Below, one piece after another: positions 52,601-62,628 of a stretch of 64,000 nucleotides of DNA. The translations under genes and the position numbers were made by a program. The notes beneath the pieces were generated by a model. It was not told where the DNA came from and made no database searches. It was given only the letters and a program-made list of their open reading frames with translations. The DNA comes from Collinsella aerofaciens ATCC 25986 (GTDB taxonomy: Bacteria; Actinomycetota; Coriobacteriia; Coriobacteriales; Coriobacteriaceae): the NCBI RefSeq assembly GCF_010509075.1, contig NZ_CP048433.1:2108001-2172000 (forward strand), written 5' to 3'. Within the stretch, counting starts at the first letter, position 1; each line of letters opens with the position of its first letter.

Positions 52601-53635
52601 CTAGCGCGCGACGCGGGTGCCACCGTCGGCGGCTGATGCTACGGCTGCGATCTCGTCTGCGGTCACCAAGTTGGAGTCGCCCTTGATGGTGAGCTTGAGG
52701 ATCGAAGCCGCAATCGCGTAGTTGACGGCAGCCTGCGGATCGAAGTCGTTGATGAGGGCGTGGACCAGGCCGGCGTTGAAAGCGTCGCCGGCGGCAACAC
52801 CCTCAAGCACGTGCACATCGTGAGCAGGGGAGAACCAGTGCTCGCCGCTCTCGGCGTCATAGAGCATGCCCATCCAGATGGAGCGCTCGACGCAGGAGAT
52901 GTTGCGGACGACCGAGGCGACCTTCTTGCAGCCGTACTCGGCGCAGATCTGACGGGCCATCTCGACATAGGTGTCGCGCTCCTCGATGCCGTGGGCAAGG
53001 GAGCCAGAGACGCAGGTCATACCGAGGCCAGCAGGCGCATCCTCGTCGTTGGCGATGCAGATGTCGACGAGCGGCAGGAGTTCCCTCATGGTGGCCTGCG
53101 ACTTCTCGGGCGACCACATCTTGCCGCGATAGTTCACGTCACACACGGTGGTGATGCCCTTGGCGCGGCAGGCGGCGAGCGCATCCTTGCAGGCGGCGGC
53201 CATCTCATCGGAGACGGCGGGGGTCACGCCGGAGAAATAGAAGACATCGATGCCCTTGAGGATCTCGTCCCAGTCAAAGACGTCGCGCTTGGCCATGTTG
53301 ATGGCAGAGTACTTGCGGTCGTAGACGCAACCGTTGCCGCGCTGCGAGGCACCGACCTCAAACACATAGGAGCCAAGGCGGTCGCCCTGACGCACGACGC
53401 GCGTGGTGTCGACGTCGTAGGCCTTCAGCGAACGCAGGGCGCACTCGCCCAGACGGTTGGCCGGGACAACGGAGACGTAAGCGGCCTTGTCGCCCTGGTA
53501 GGCCAGGGAAAGCGCAGTGTTGGCCTCGGCGCCGCCGTAGCGGACGTCAAACTCGGTTGCCTGCTCAATACGCAGGTGGTCTTTGGGTGAGAGTCTCATC
53601 ATGATCTCGCCGAAGGTAAGAACCGTTTTACCCAT
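52601..53635 (-). CDS. kdgK: 2-keto-3-deoxygluconate kinase
   Basis: 344-residue PfkB-family sugar kinase. N-terminal FGEIMMRLSPKDHLRI and RYGGAEANTALSLAYQG are typical of KDG kinases; the C-terminal signature is GVAAGDAFNAGLVHAL with the catalytic Asp. It phosphorylates KDG from the uxa and dhu branches. AAAGGAG is 10 bases before ATG 53635. It is preceded by tandem LacI-type operators and leader element A. Confidence 0.94.
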   Translation of the reverse strand: MGKTVLTFGEIMMRLSPKDHLRIEQATEFDVRYGGAEANTALSLAYQGDKAAYVSVVPANRLGECALRSLKAYDVDTTRVVRQGDRLGSYVFEVGASQRGNGCVYDRKYSAINMAKRDVFDWDEILKGIDVFYFSGVTPAVSDEMAAACKDALAACRAKGITTVCDVNYRGKMWSPEKSQATMRELLPLVDICIANDEDAPAGLGMTCVSGSLAHGIEERDTYVEMARQICAEYGCKKVASVVRNISCVERSIWMGMLYDAESGEHWFSPAHDVHVLEGVAAGDAFNAGLVHALINDFDPQAAVNYAIAASILKLTIKGDSNLVTADEIAAVASAADGGTRVAR

Positions 53636-53677
53636 GGTCGCGCAGCTCCTTTTACTCGTGCGTACACCTTTGATATG

Positions 53678-53735
53678 GCGTTGGCACGCAGGTGCCAAGA
53701 CGGTAGGGTGCGTCTTTGCACCTGCGTGCCAACGC
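53678..53735 (-). ncRNA. Leader element A, copy 2 (hairpin)
   Basis: A perfect 18-bp lower stem (53678-53695 with 53718-53735), one mismatch, then an AAGACG/CGTCTT stem closing the 8-base loop GTAGGGTG (+ strand). It lies in the kdgK leader, 43 bases before the start codon. The upper stem and loop are shared with 50380-50437; the lower stem is different but paired. Confidence 0.65.
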
Positions 53736-53739
53736 TCGC

Positions 53740-53785
53740 CGAAATCGGTTTACGAAATCGGTTTCGTTTCGAGTTGTAGTATACT
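53740..53785. promoter_or_regulatory. Tandem LacI-2 operators and divergent promoters
   Basis: CGAAATCGGTTT (53740-53751) and ACGAAATCGGTTTCGT (53752-53767) are two adjacent operator copies. AGTATACT (53778-53785) supplies -10 boxes on both strands, for kdgK to the left and the LacI gene to the right; TTGCAA upstream on the minus strand may be the -35 box of kdgK. Confidence 0.7.
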
Positions 53786-53869
53786 CACCTACAGCGTTTT
53801 GCAACCGAGATTTTTAAAAAAATGCCTAAAATGGCTCAGACCGCCGACAATTGGGAAACGGGGTGCGTT

Positions 53870-54892
53870 ATGGCGCAGATGAGAATCAAGGACATTGCCG
53901 CCGAGGCGGGCGTGAGCCCGGCCACGGTCTCGCGCTATCTCAACAACCGCCCCGGGCAAATGACCGAGGAGACCCGTGCTCGCATCGCGGCAGTTATCGA
54001 GCGCACCGGCTATCGCCCACGTGCCGCCGCGCGCAATCTGCGCAGCTCACGCACCAACCTCATCGGCGTGATTCTGGCCGACATCGCCAACCCGTTCTCG
54101 AGCGCCATGCTCGAAGGACTTTCCTCCAGTGCCGCCGCGCGCGGCTGCTCGCTTATGACTGCCATTAGCGGCAACGACCCCGCAAAGGAGGCCGAGTCGC
54201 TCGTCAGACTTATCGATGCTGGCGTGGACGGTCTGGTCGTCAACACCTGCGGAGGCAATGACGAGGCGATTGCCGCGGCAGCGGGACGTCTGCCCGTTGT
54301 GCTGCTCGACCGCGATGTTGTCGACGGCGGTGTCGATCTGGTGACATCTAACAACCGTGAGCTGGTCGCCGGCTTGGTAGACGCCTTGGCCGCCGCTGGC
54401 AGCGAGCGCCTGTGCCTGCTCACCGAGGCAAGCGACGACAGCCCCGTGCGTCGAGAGCGCGCCGAGGCCTTTGCCGACGAGCTTTCGCGCCGCGGCCTTG
54501 CCGGCGAGGTCGTCACCCTGGCCGACGGGGGCGCCACGGGCGTCGGCCGCCTGGACGAGACCATCCGCGGCTATGCAGGTAAAAAGCTCGGCCTCATTGC
54601 CGTCAACGGCCTGGTCTTTCTGCGCCTGACCGAGGCACTGGCACAGCTTGGTCCCTCGCTGCCGGCGGGGCTCAAGATCGCGACGTTTGACGACTACCCC
54701 TGGAACCATGTGCTCTTTGGTGGCGTGACCACGGCCGCGCAGGACACCCTCACCATTGCCGAGCGCGTAGTCGAGCGCCTTTCTGAGCGCATCGACGTTG
54801 TTACCACCACCGTGGGCGAGGCCGCAAAGCTCGCCCCCAAGCGCATCGAGATTCCCGGACACATCGAACACCGCGCTTCGACCTCGCGCTAG
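53870..54892 (+). CDS. LacI-family regulator of the kdg genes
   Basis: 340 residues: HTH (RIKDIAAEAGVSPATVSRYL, residues 5-24), hinge (RNLRSSRTNLIGVIL) and a periplasmic-binding-protein-like domain with GLVVNTCGGND and a C-terminal KIATFDDYPW. It is divergent from kdgK across tandem operators with a CG centre, so autoregulation and control of kdgK, kdgA and the YitT gene are likely. KDG or KDPG is the likely ligand. ATG 53870 is preferred; ATG 53879 is close and ATG 53822 lacks a ribosome site. Confidence 0.88.
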   Translation: MAQMRIKDIAAEAGVSPATVSRYLNNRPGQMTEETRARIAAVIERTGYRPRAAARNLRSSRTNLIGVILADIANPFSSAMLEGLSSSAAARGCSLMTAISGNDPAKEAESLVRLIDAGVDGLVVNTCGGNDEAIAAAAGRLPVVLLDRDVVDGGVDLVTSNNRELVAGLVDALAAAGSERLCLLTEASDDSPVRRERAEAFADELSRRGLAGEVVTLADGGATGVGRLDETIRGYAGKKLGLIAVNGLVFLRLTEALAQLGPSLPAGLKIATFDDYPWNHVLFGGVTTAAQDTLTIAERVVERLSERIDVVTTTVGEAAKLAPKRIEIPGHIEHRASTSR

Positions 54893-54934
54893 TCTGTGTG
54901 ATAATATATAGACAATGTCATACAGGAGGTATCC

Positions 54935-55429
54935 ATGGCTGCGTCTGTGCTGAGTGTGCGAGTGGACTCGTCAATTAAAGACTCATTTGCCGAGCTGTGC
55001 GAAGAGCTTGGCATGACTTCGTCTGTTGCGGTCAATATGTTTATGAGGCAGATGCTGCGCGAGCGCTCTCTGCCGTTTGTTCCTTCACTTGGTAAAAGCT
55101 CTGCGAGCGAAAGCGCCGCGACGGGCATTTTGGATACTGCCCAGATTGAGTCCGCCGTCCGCGAGGCAGCCAGCTCGATTCCCGCCATCAAAACCGTGAT
55201 TCTTTTTGGTTCGTATGCCCGGGGCGAGGCACATGTCGATAGCGATATTGACTTGCGTCTCGAAGTCGATCGCGAGCAGGGCTTTGGTCTTTTCGCGTTG
55301 TCGGCGTTTGGCGAGGCGGTTCGCAAAGAAACCGGGAGGCAGGTTGATCTCGTCTCTAGTGATCATCTTGATGACGAACTTGCCGCGGTAATCGAGCGCG
55401 AAGGAGTGATCCTTTATGATCGCGCGTAA
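54935..55429 (+). CDS. DinJ/RelB-like domain fused to a minimal nucleotidyltransferase
   Basis: 164 residues. Residues 1-55 are a ribbon-helix-helix antitoxin domain of the RelB/DinJ type (SVRVDSSIKDSFAELCEELG, SVAVNMFMRQMLRERSLPF). Residues of about 70-164 are an MNT nucleotidyltransferase with FGSYARGEAHVDSDIDL, that is GS and the two Asp of the active site. MNT proteins normally pair with a HEPN toxin gene; none follows here. AGGAGG is 6 bases before ATG 54935, and TGTGATAAT at about 54897 is an extended -10 box. Confidence 0.85.
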   Translation: MAASVLSVRVDSSIKDSFAELCEELGMTSSVAVNMFMRQMLRERSLPFVPSLGKSSASESAATGILDTAQIESAVREAASSIPAIKTVILFGSYARGEAHVDSDIDLRLEVDREQGFGLFALSAFGEAVRKETGRQVDLVSSDHLDDELAAVIEREGVILYDRA

Positions 55430-55474
55430 GTCAGACTGCCTGTTCGCGCACGTTTTTTGAGCGCTTGATACGCT

Positions 55475-55490
55475 TTAACCCTGCGGAAAC
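55475..55490 (+). promoter_or_regulatory. GlnR-like box before the glutamine synthetase homologue
   Basis: TTAAC, six bases, then GAAAC fits one half of the actinobacterial GlnR pattern (GTnAC-n6-GAAAC). The second half is not visible. It lies about 66 bases before the start codon of the gene that precedes a GlnR-like regulator gene. Confidence 0.4.
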
Positions 55491-55555
55491 ATTTTTCTGC
55501 GATAGTATCTGCGATATAGACCAGTCGAAACCCGCCCGAAAGAAAGGGGAGCGAC

Positions 55556-56893
55556 ATGAACCAGCAGAACATCGATTACGTACTCCGCTCTGTAGAGCAG
55601 CGTGACATCCGCTTTGTGCGTCTGTGGTTTGTCGACATTCTCGGCCGCCTCAAGAACTTTGCCATTAGCCCCGAGGACCTCGAGGTCGCTTTTGAGGAGG
55701 GTATTGGCTTTGACGGCTCCGCCATCGAGGGCTTTGCCACGCCCGAGGAAGCCGACATGCTGGCGTTTCCCGATGCTTCGACCTTCCAGATTTTGCCGTG
55801 GCGCCCGAGCCACAACGGCGTCGCCCGCGTGTTCTGCGACGTGTGTACCCCCGACCGCAAGCCCTTCGCCGGCGACCCGCGCGATGCCCTGCGCCGCATG
55901 TTCTACAAGGCCGAAAAGGCCGGCTATCTGCTCAACGTGGGCGCCGAGCTGGAGTATTACTATTTCCCCGACGAGCACACCCCCGAGCCGCTCGACAACG
56001 TGGGCTACTTCGATCTTTCGGTGAGCGATGCCGCTCGCGACCTGCGTCGCAACACAGTCCTCACGCTCGAGAAGATGTCCGTGCCCGTGGAGTACACCTT
56101 CCATGCCGCCGGCCGCTCGCAGCACGGCATGAGCCTGCGCCACGCCGAGGCCCTGAGCATGTCCGACGCCATCACCACGGCCAAACTCATCATTAAGCAG
56201 CAGGCCTACGAGAGCGGTTGCCACGCATCCTTTATGCCCAAGCCGTTGGCAGGCGAGGACGGCAGTGCCATGTTCCTGTGCCAGTCGCTATTCGACCACG
56301 ACGGCAACAACGTCTTTTGGGGCGAGGACGACGAGAAGTACCATCTCTCCGATATCGCCAAGCACTACATGGCCGGCATCCTGGCGCACGCGCGCGAGAT
56401 CAGCGCCATCACCAACCCCACGGTCAACTCGTACAAGCGCATCACCACGGGCGGCGACTCCGTGCCGCAGTACGCCACGTGGGGCCTGCGCAACCGCGCG
56501 AGCATGGTTCGCATCCCGGTCTACAAGCCCGGCAAGCAGCTGTCCACGCGCATCGAGCTTCGTAGCCCCGACCCCATGGCCAACCCGTACCTGGTCAACG
56601 CCGTCACGTTGGCGGCTGGTCTGGACGGCATCGAGCGCAAGCTGGAGCTCCCGCCCGAGGCCACGGCCGAGACGCTCAAGCTCACCGATCGTCAGATGCT
56701 CGAGGCCGGCTACACGCCGCTGCCGCGTTCGCTCAAAGAGGCGCTCGACGTGTTTGAGGACTCGCAGTTTATGAAGGATGCCCTCGGCGAGCACATCCAC
56801 AGCTTCTTCCTAAAAAAGAAGCGCGACGAGTGGCATAAGTTTGAGTCCACGATCACCGAGTGGGAGATCAAGCACTACCTGGCGAACTCCTAA
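55556..56893 (+). CDS. Glutamine synthetase family protein with lost metal ligands
   Basis: 445 residues aligning along the full length of type I glutamine synthetase (beta-grasp part with GFDGSAIEGF, catalytic barrel with HASFMPKPL and NPTVNSYKR, C-terminal RNR and RSPDPMANPYL). The Glu pair of the ELEYYYF strand (131, 133) is present. However, the HHEVAPGQHE segment reads FHAAGRSQHG (Glu replaced at 184 and 191), the His of GMH is Phe240, and the Glu of the GYEAP loop is Ser302. These residues bind metal and ammonium in true enzymes, so activity is doubtful. AAGGGGAG precedes ATG 55556. A GlnR-like regulator gene follows at 50 bases. Confidence 0.88.
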   Translation: MNQQNIDYVLRSVEQRDIRFVRLWFVDILGRLKNFAISPEDLEVAFEEGIGFDGSAIEGFATPEEADMLAFPDASTFQILPWRPSHNGVARVFCDVCTPDRKPFAGDPRDALRRMFYKAEKAGYLLNVGAELEYYYFPDEHTPEPLDNVGYFDLSVSDAARDLRRNTVLTLEKMSVPVEYTFHAAGRSQHGMSLRHAEALSMSDAITTAKLIIKQQAYESGCHASFMPKPLAGEDGSAMFLCQSLFDHDGNNVFWGEDDEKYHLSDIAKHYMAGILAHAREISAITNPTVNSYKRITTGGDSVPQYATWGLRNRASMVRIPVYKPGKQLSTRIELRSPDPMANPYLVNAVTLAAGLDGIERKLELPPEATAETLKLTDRQMLEAGYTPLPRSLKEALDVFEDSQFMKDALGEHIHSFFLKKKRDEWHKFESTITEWEIKHYLANS

Positions 56894-56943
56894 TCGCGCT
56901 GGCTTGTTCCAGTACGATTGAGCTCATTTCTTTGGAGGCCGAT

Positions 56944-57606
56944 ATGTCCGAAAAGAGTGCCCTGTTCATGGCGCGCACGACGCGCTTCCACGAGTTTGCC
57001 CGCAGTTTGACGACCACCCTGGGTGTCGAGGTGAGCCTGGCCACGCCCGATTCGCCGACTGCGGCGCACGACTTTGACCTGCTGATCCTCGATTCCGACG
57101 GCATCCGCAGCGACCGCATCGATCAGATTGCCAAGTGGCTTGACGATCGCGGCGGCGTCCCCATGTTGGTGATTGTCGACGACGAGGCGCTCGGCACCCT
57201 GCGCCTGCCCAATCACGCGCATGCCGACTTTGTGTGCCCCACGGCGACGCCCAACGAGCTCAAGGCTCGCGCGCAGCGCTTGATGGGCGAGGAGGAGACC
57301 GTCACCGCCGACGATGTGCTCAACATCGATAACCTCGAGATCAACCTGGCTACCTACCAGGTAACGCTCGATAACGAGCCTATTGACCTGACGCTGATGG
57401 AGTACTCGCTGCTGAGCTTTTTGGCGACGCATCCCAACCGTGCCTACAGCCGCGAGGTACTGCTGCACCGCGTGTGGGGCTTTGAGTACTGCGGCGGCAC
57501 GCGCACCGTCGACGTGCACATCCGACGCATCCGCTCCAAGGTGGGCCCGCAGATCGCGGCGCACATCACCACCGTCCGCGGCGTGGGCTATCTGTTTAAG
57601 GACTAG
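56944..57606 (+). CDS. GlnR-like OmpR-family regulator with degenerate receiver
   Basis: 220 residues. The C-terminal winged helix (about 125-220) carries YEFSLL-like helix MEYSLLSFLATHPNRAYS and VWGFEYCGGTRTVDVHIRR, a close match to actinobacterial GlnR. The N-terminal receiver lacks the usual acidic pair after strand 1 and the Thr/Lys of the phosphorylation pocket, although DSD in LLILDSDGIR sits near the phospho-Asp position. Like GlnR it should act without a kinase. It is translated with the glutamine-synthetase-like gene; ATG 56944 follows GGAGG at 6 bases. Confidence 0.86.
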   Translation: MSEKSALFMARTTRFHEFARSLTTTLGVEVSLATPDSPTAAHDFDLLILDSDGIRSDRIDQIAKWLDDRGGVPMLVIVDDEALGTLRLPNHAHADFVCPTATPNELKARAQRLMGEEETVTADDVLNIDNLEINLATYQVTLDNEPIDLTLMEYSLLSFLATHPNRAYSREVLLHRVWGFEYCGGTRTVDVHIRRIRSKVGPQIAAHITTVRGVGYLFKD

Positions 57607-57610
57607 ATTT

Positions 57611-57648
57611 CCACCACAAAGGGGACAGGCACCTTTGTGGTGGTTTTG
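57611..57648 (+). terminator. Terminator of the GS-like/GlnR-like operon
   Basis: CCACCACAAAGG pairs with CCTTTGTGGTGG, followed by TTTT. Confidence 0.9.
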
Positions 57649-57761
57649 CCGCAGGTGCGGGTTCCTTTCGGGCCTGCAGCAGAACTTAAGCCTTCCTAAA
57701 AGATTGCGTTCTCATACACGTTCGCCCGCATATTGGGGTACAACTCAACGTGAACAATGAT

Positions 57762-57793
57762 GGCCCGCCACATGTTTGGCGGGCCTTTGGTTA
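57762..57793 (+). terminator. Hairpin in the htrA leader
   Basis: GGCCCGCCA pairs perfectly with TGGCGGGCC around CATGTT, followed by TTTGGTTATTT. It ends 30 bases before the htrA start and may act as an attenuator or as a second stop for the upstream operon. Confidence 0.6.
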
Positions 57794-57814
57794 TTTGACG
57801 AAAGGATCGCAGCC

Positions 57815-59275
57815 ATGAGCGAGAACGATTCCCAGCGTCCCCAGGATGCGGGCAACGCTGGCGAGACCCAGCAGCAGCCGCGTGTGCAGGTGGAGTCGAC
57901 GCCTGCCGGTAGCAACATTCCCTACGTGCAAGCTTACGACACGCAGACCGGCAAGCCGCTGGGCGGCCAACAGGTCGTGAACAAGCACACGGTGGTCAAG
58001 ACCAAGACCAAAAAGCTGCCGATTTTCATTACGGCGCTCGCCGGCTGCGCCTGCGGCGCCCTGTTGGTCATCGCGCTCATTATGAGCGGCACGCTCGATA
58101 TCGGTGGCGGCAAGAATGCCGTGACGGCGGGTGCTTCGGGCTCATCGACGCAAAAGATTACGATTGATTCCGAGGACACCACGTTGGCCGAGGCCGTTTC
58201 TGCCAAGGCCCTGCCCTCCGTCGTTTCCATCACCGCCACTTCGAGCGGCAGCCAGAATGGCTCGCTTTCGCAGTCTGCTGATGAGTCGGATAGCTCGGGC
58301 AGCGTCGGTTCGGGCGTAGTGCTCGATACCGAGGGCCACATCCTCACCAACAACCACGTGGTCGACGGCTACGACCAGTACGTGGTCACCATGGACGACG
58401 GCACCACCTACGAGGCCGAGTTCGTGGGCAACGATGCCTCGAGCGACCTGGCCGTCATCAAGCTCAAGGACGCCGACGCCTCCAAGCTCACGCCGATCGA
58501 GATCGGTGATTCCTCCAAGCTCAACGTGGGCGAGTGGGTCATGGCAATCGGTTCGCCGTTCGGTAACGAACAGTCTGTCTCCACGGGTATTGTGTCGGCG
58601 CTGTATCGCTCCACGGCTATGAGCTCTACCGGCGGCAACACTATCTATGCCAATATGATTCAGACCGATGCCGCCATCAACCCGGGCAACTCCGGCGGCG
58701 CGCTCGTCAATGACAACGGCGAGCTCGTGGGCATCAACTCGCTCATCGAGAGCTACTCGGGCTCCAGCTCGGGCGTGGGCTTTGCTATTCCCGTTAACTA
58801 CGCCAAGAACATTGCCGACCAGATTATCGACGGCAAGACGCCGGTGCATCCGTACATGGGCGCTACGCTTTCGAGCGTCAATGCGCTCAACGCCCGCATC
58901 AACAAGCTGAGCACCGATAGCGGCGCGTATGTGGCGAGCGTCGTTGAGGATGGTCCTGCCGCCAAGGCCGGCATTCAGGAGGGTGACGTTATCACCAAGC
59001 TGGGCGACGACGAGATCACGAGCGCCGATGGCCTGATCATCGCGCTGCGCAGCCACGAGGTGGGCGAGAAGGTCGAGATCACGCTTATGCGCGGCAAGGA
59101 AGAGAAGAAGGTCACGGTTGAGCTGGGCTCCGATGAGGAACTGCAGAACCAGCAGCAGGACGACAGTTCGACCGACACCGGCAACGGCGGTATTACCGAC
59201 GAGCAGCTGCGCCAGTACCTGGAGGAGCTGTTAGGCCAGCAGGGCCAGGGCCAGGGCTACGGCCAGGGTTTCTAA
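57815..59275 (+). CDS. HtrA/DegP-like membrane-anchored serine protease
   Basis: 486 residues: a charged, Gln-rich cytoplasmic start (1-66), one membrane helix (about 68-91), a trypsin-like domain with His in TNNHVVDGY (about 180), Asp in SSDLAVIKL (about 210) and Ser in NPGNSGGALV (about 292), then one PDZ domain (about 345-440) and a Gln/Gly-rich tail. It performs quality control of extracytoplasmic proteins. GAAAGGA precedes ATG 57815 by 8 bases. A strong terminator follows. Confidence 0.94.
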   Translation: MSENDSQRPQDAGNAGETQQQPRVQVESTPAGSNIPYVQAYDTQTGKPLGGQQVVNKHTVVKTKTKKLPIFITALAGCACGALLVIALIMSGTLDIGGGKNAVTAGASGSSTQKITIDSEDTTLAEAVSAKALPSVVSITATSSGSQNGSLSQSADESDSSGSVGSGVVLDTEGHILTNNHVVDGYDQYVVTMDDGTTYEAEFVGNDASSDLAVIKLKDADASKLTPIEIGDSSKLNVGEWVMAIGSPFGNEQSVSTGIVSALYRSTAMSSTGGNTIYANMIQTDAAINPGNSGGALVNDNGELVGINSLIESYSGSSSGVGFAIPVNYAKNIADQIIDGKTPVHPYMGATLSSVNALNARINKLSTDSGAYVASVVEDGPAAKAGIQEGDVITKLGDDEITSADGLIIALRSHEVGEKVEITLMRGKEEKKVTVELGSDEELQNQQQDDSSTDTGNGGITDEQLRQYLEELLGQQGQGQGYGQGF

Positions 59276-59301
59276 CGAGCTGTATCGCACATACCGATGC
59301 C

Positions 59302-59344
59302 AGAGGGGCTGTCCCATCAACGTGGGACAGCCCCTCTTTTCTTA
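59302..59344 (+). terminator. Terminator of htrA
   Basis: AGAGGGGCTGTCCCA pairs with TGGGACAGCCCCTCT, followed by TTTCTT. Confidence 0.92.
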
Positions 59345-59374
59345 TTGATCCGTTGGGGATGGAGGAAAACGGAT
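59345..59374. repeat. Half copy of the GATCCGTTTTCCTCC repeat
   Basis: GATCCGTT at the left pairs with AACGGATC at the right, and the right 21 bases repeat the right arm of the palindrome at 1139-1160 with one difference from the consensus. Confidence 0.6.
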
Positions 59375-59411
59375 CACTTGGGGCTGACAAGAGGCCTGGT
59401 TCGGAATGGTC

Positions 59412-59615
59412 TGGACAGTTAGTTCAGATACGTATAAATCTGGGGCAGCTTGGGATGCGTTTTGAGCAATTTTTTGATTGAGATGGGGCTCGAATGGGTG
59501 TTTGGAAGGGAGAGTGGGACGATTACATGGTCTCGAGGATCCCAAATTAGTCGAAACAGAGGTGTTCGTATTTGATCCAGCTCTAGGATTTATACGTATC
59601 TGAACTAACTGTCCA
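59412..59615. mobile_element. 204-bp MITE-like element with 29-bp perfect terminal inverted repeats
   Basis: The 29 bases starting TGGACAGTTAGTTCAGATAC (59412-59440) reappear as their exact complement at 59587-59615. The ends are 5'-TG and CA-3', as in many IS3-like elements. The 146-base interior has no coding frame. I see no clear target duplication. It fills most of the htrA-ligA gap. Confidence 0.7.
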
Positions 59616-59651
59616 CCCCCGTCTGGCGGCTGCCGATTCGGTGCGGTTTGA

Positions 59652-61952
<2,301 letters not shown>

Positions 61953-61974
61953 GACATCGATAATCAAATTAGAA

Positions 61975-62016
61975 AACCTCCCGGAAAGGTTGATACTTTC
62001 CGGGAGGTTTTTATTT
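61975..62016 (+). terminator. Terminator of ligA
   Basis: AACCTCCCGGAAAG pairs with CTTTCCGGGAGGTT, followed by TTTATTT. Confidence 0.92.
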
Positions 62017-62080
62017 GGGCGTGGTGGCGGGCAGCATGATCTGCGTCATGTAGGTTGCTGAGGGTGACCCTGCGGAGCGG
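62013..62080 (-). pseudogene. 3' tail remnant of a GyrI-like-domain gene, copy 1
   Basis: On the minus strand the last codons read SATYMTQIMLPATTPK then stop. A near-identical tail (DPATYVTQITVPVAPFR) ends at 63344. Such tails close GyrI-like effector domains of AraC/MerR regulators. Nothing coherent precedes it, so it looks like debris. Confidence 0.4.
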
Positions 62081-62174
62081 TGTCGTTCCGGAGCGATAGA
62101 AGATTCATGCAAAGCAAAGGGGCCCCGCAGTGAGGTCCCACAACGGGCTGCCCCATTGTGATGAGTTTTATACA

Positions 62175-62202
62175 CTTTAACATTAATATTAACGTGTATA
62201 CT
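62175..62202 (+). promoter_or_regulatory. Promoter and palindrome before the toxin-antitoxin pair
   Basis: TTAACATTAATATTAACG contains inverted GTTAAT/ATTAAC halves and is followed by TATACT, a good -10 box. A self-repressing antitoxin would bind such a site. Confidence 0.5.
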
Positions 62203-62235
62203 TAGCAGTGAAGATATATGTTGAGAGGAGCAGTT

Positions 62236-62628
62236 ATGGTTACGGTCGCGTTTTCGGAGCTGCGCCAAAACCTTACGCAGGTGGCCGAAAAGGTTGCCAA
62301 TGAGGGCGAGGAGGTTGTGGTCTTCAAGCGGAGCAAGCCGTTGTTCAAGATCGTACCGCTCGACTATCAAGGCCCGGTTGCAGTGGAATATGACGCTGCC
62401 CAGGAGCGCGGGGGTGCAAAGCCGACGCGCGGCTCGGACAAGCCCAAGCGCGACGTGGGTACGATGTGGCATCCCAAGATTACCTGGAAGGAGATTCGCG
62501 AGATGCTCGCGGAGAATGAGGACTACCAGGAGTATCTCGATATCGTGGCTAACATGCCAAAGGGAACGCCGCTCGATACGATGACGGTTGAAGATGAAAA
62601 GCGCGTCGCGAGGGAGCGCTACCTATGA
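62236..62628 (+). CDS. Phd/YefM-like antitoxin
   Basis: 130 residues. N-terminal MVTVAFSELRQNLTQVAEKV and EEVVVFKRSKPLFKIVPLD are the prevent-host-death fold that binds DNA. The C-terminal half (KDVG-type linker, then KITWKEIREMLAENEDYQEYLDI) should mask the toxin. ATG 62236 follows GAGAGGAG. Its stop overlaps the start of the PIN gene (ATGA). Confidence 0.88.
   Translation: MVTVAFSELRQNLTQVAEKVANEGEEVVVFKRSKPLFKIVPLDYQGPVAVEYDAAQERGGAKPTRGSDKPKRDVGTMWHPKITWKEIREMLAENEDYQEYLDIVANMPKGTPLDTMTVEDEKRVARERYL

Noticed and set aside
55556-56893. Plain glnA annotation as an active glutamine synthetase
   Set aside because: Key metal-binding Glu and His positions are replaced, so the symbol would claim more than the sequence supports.
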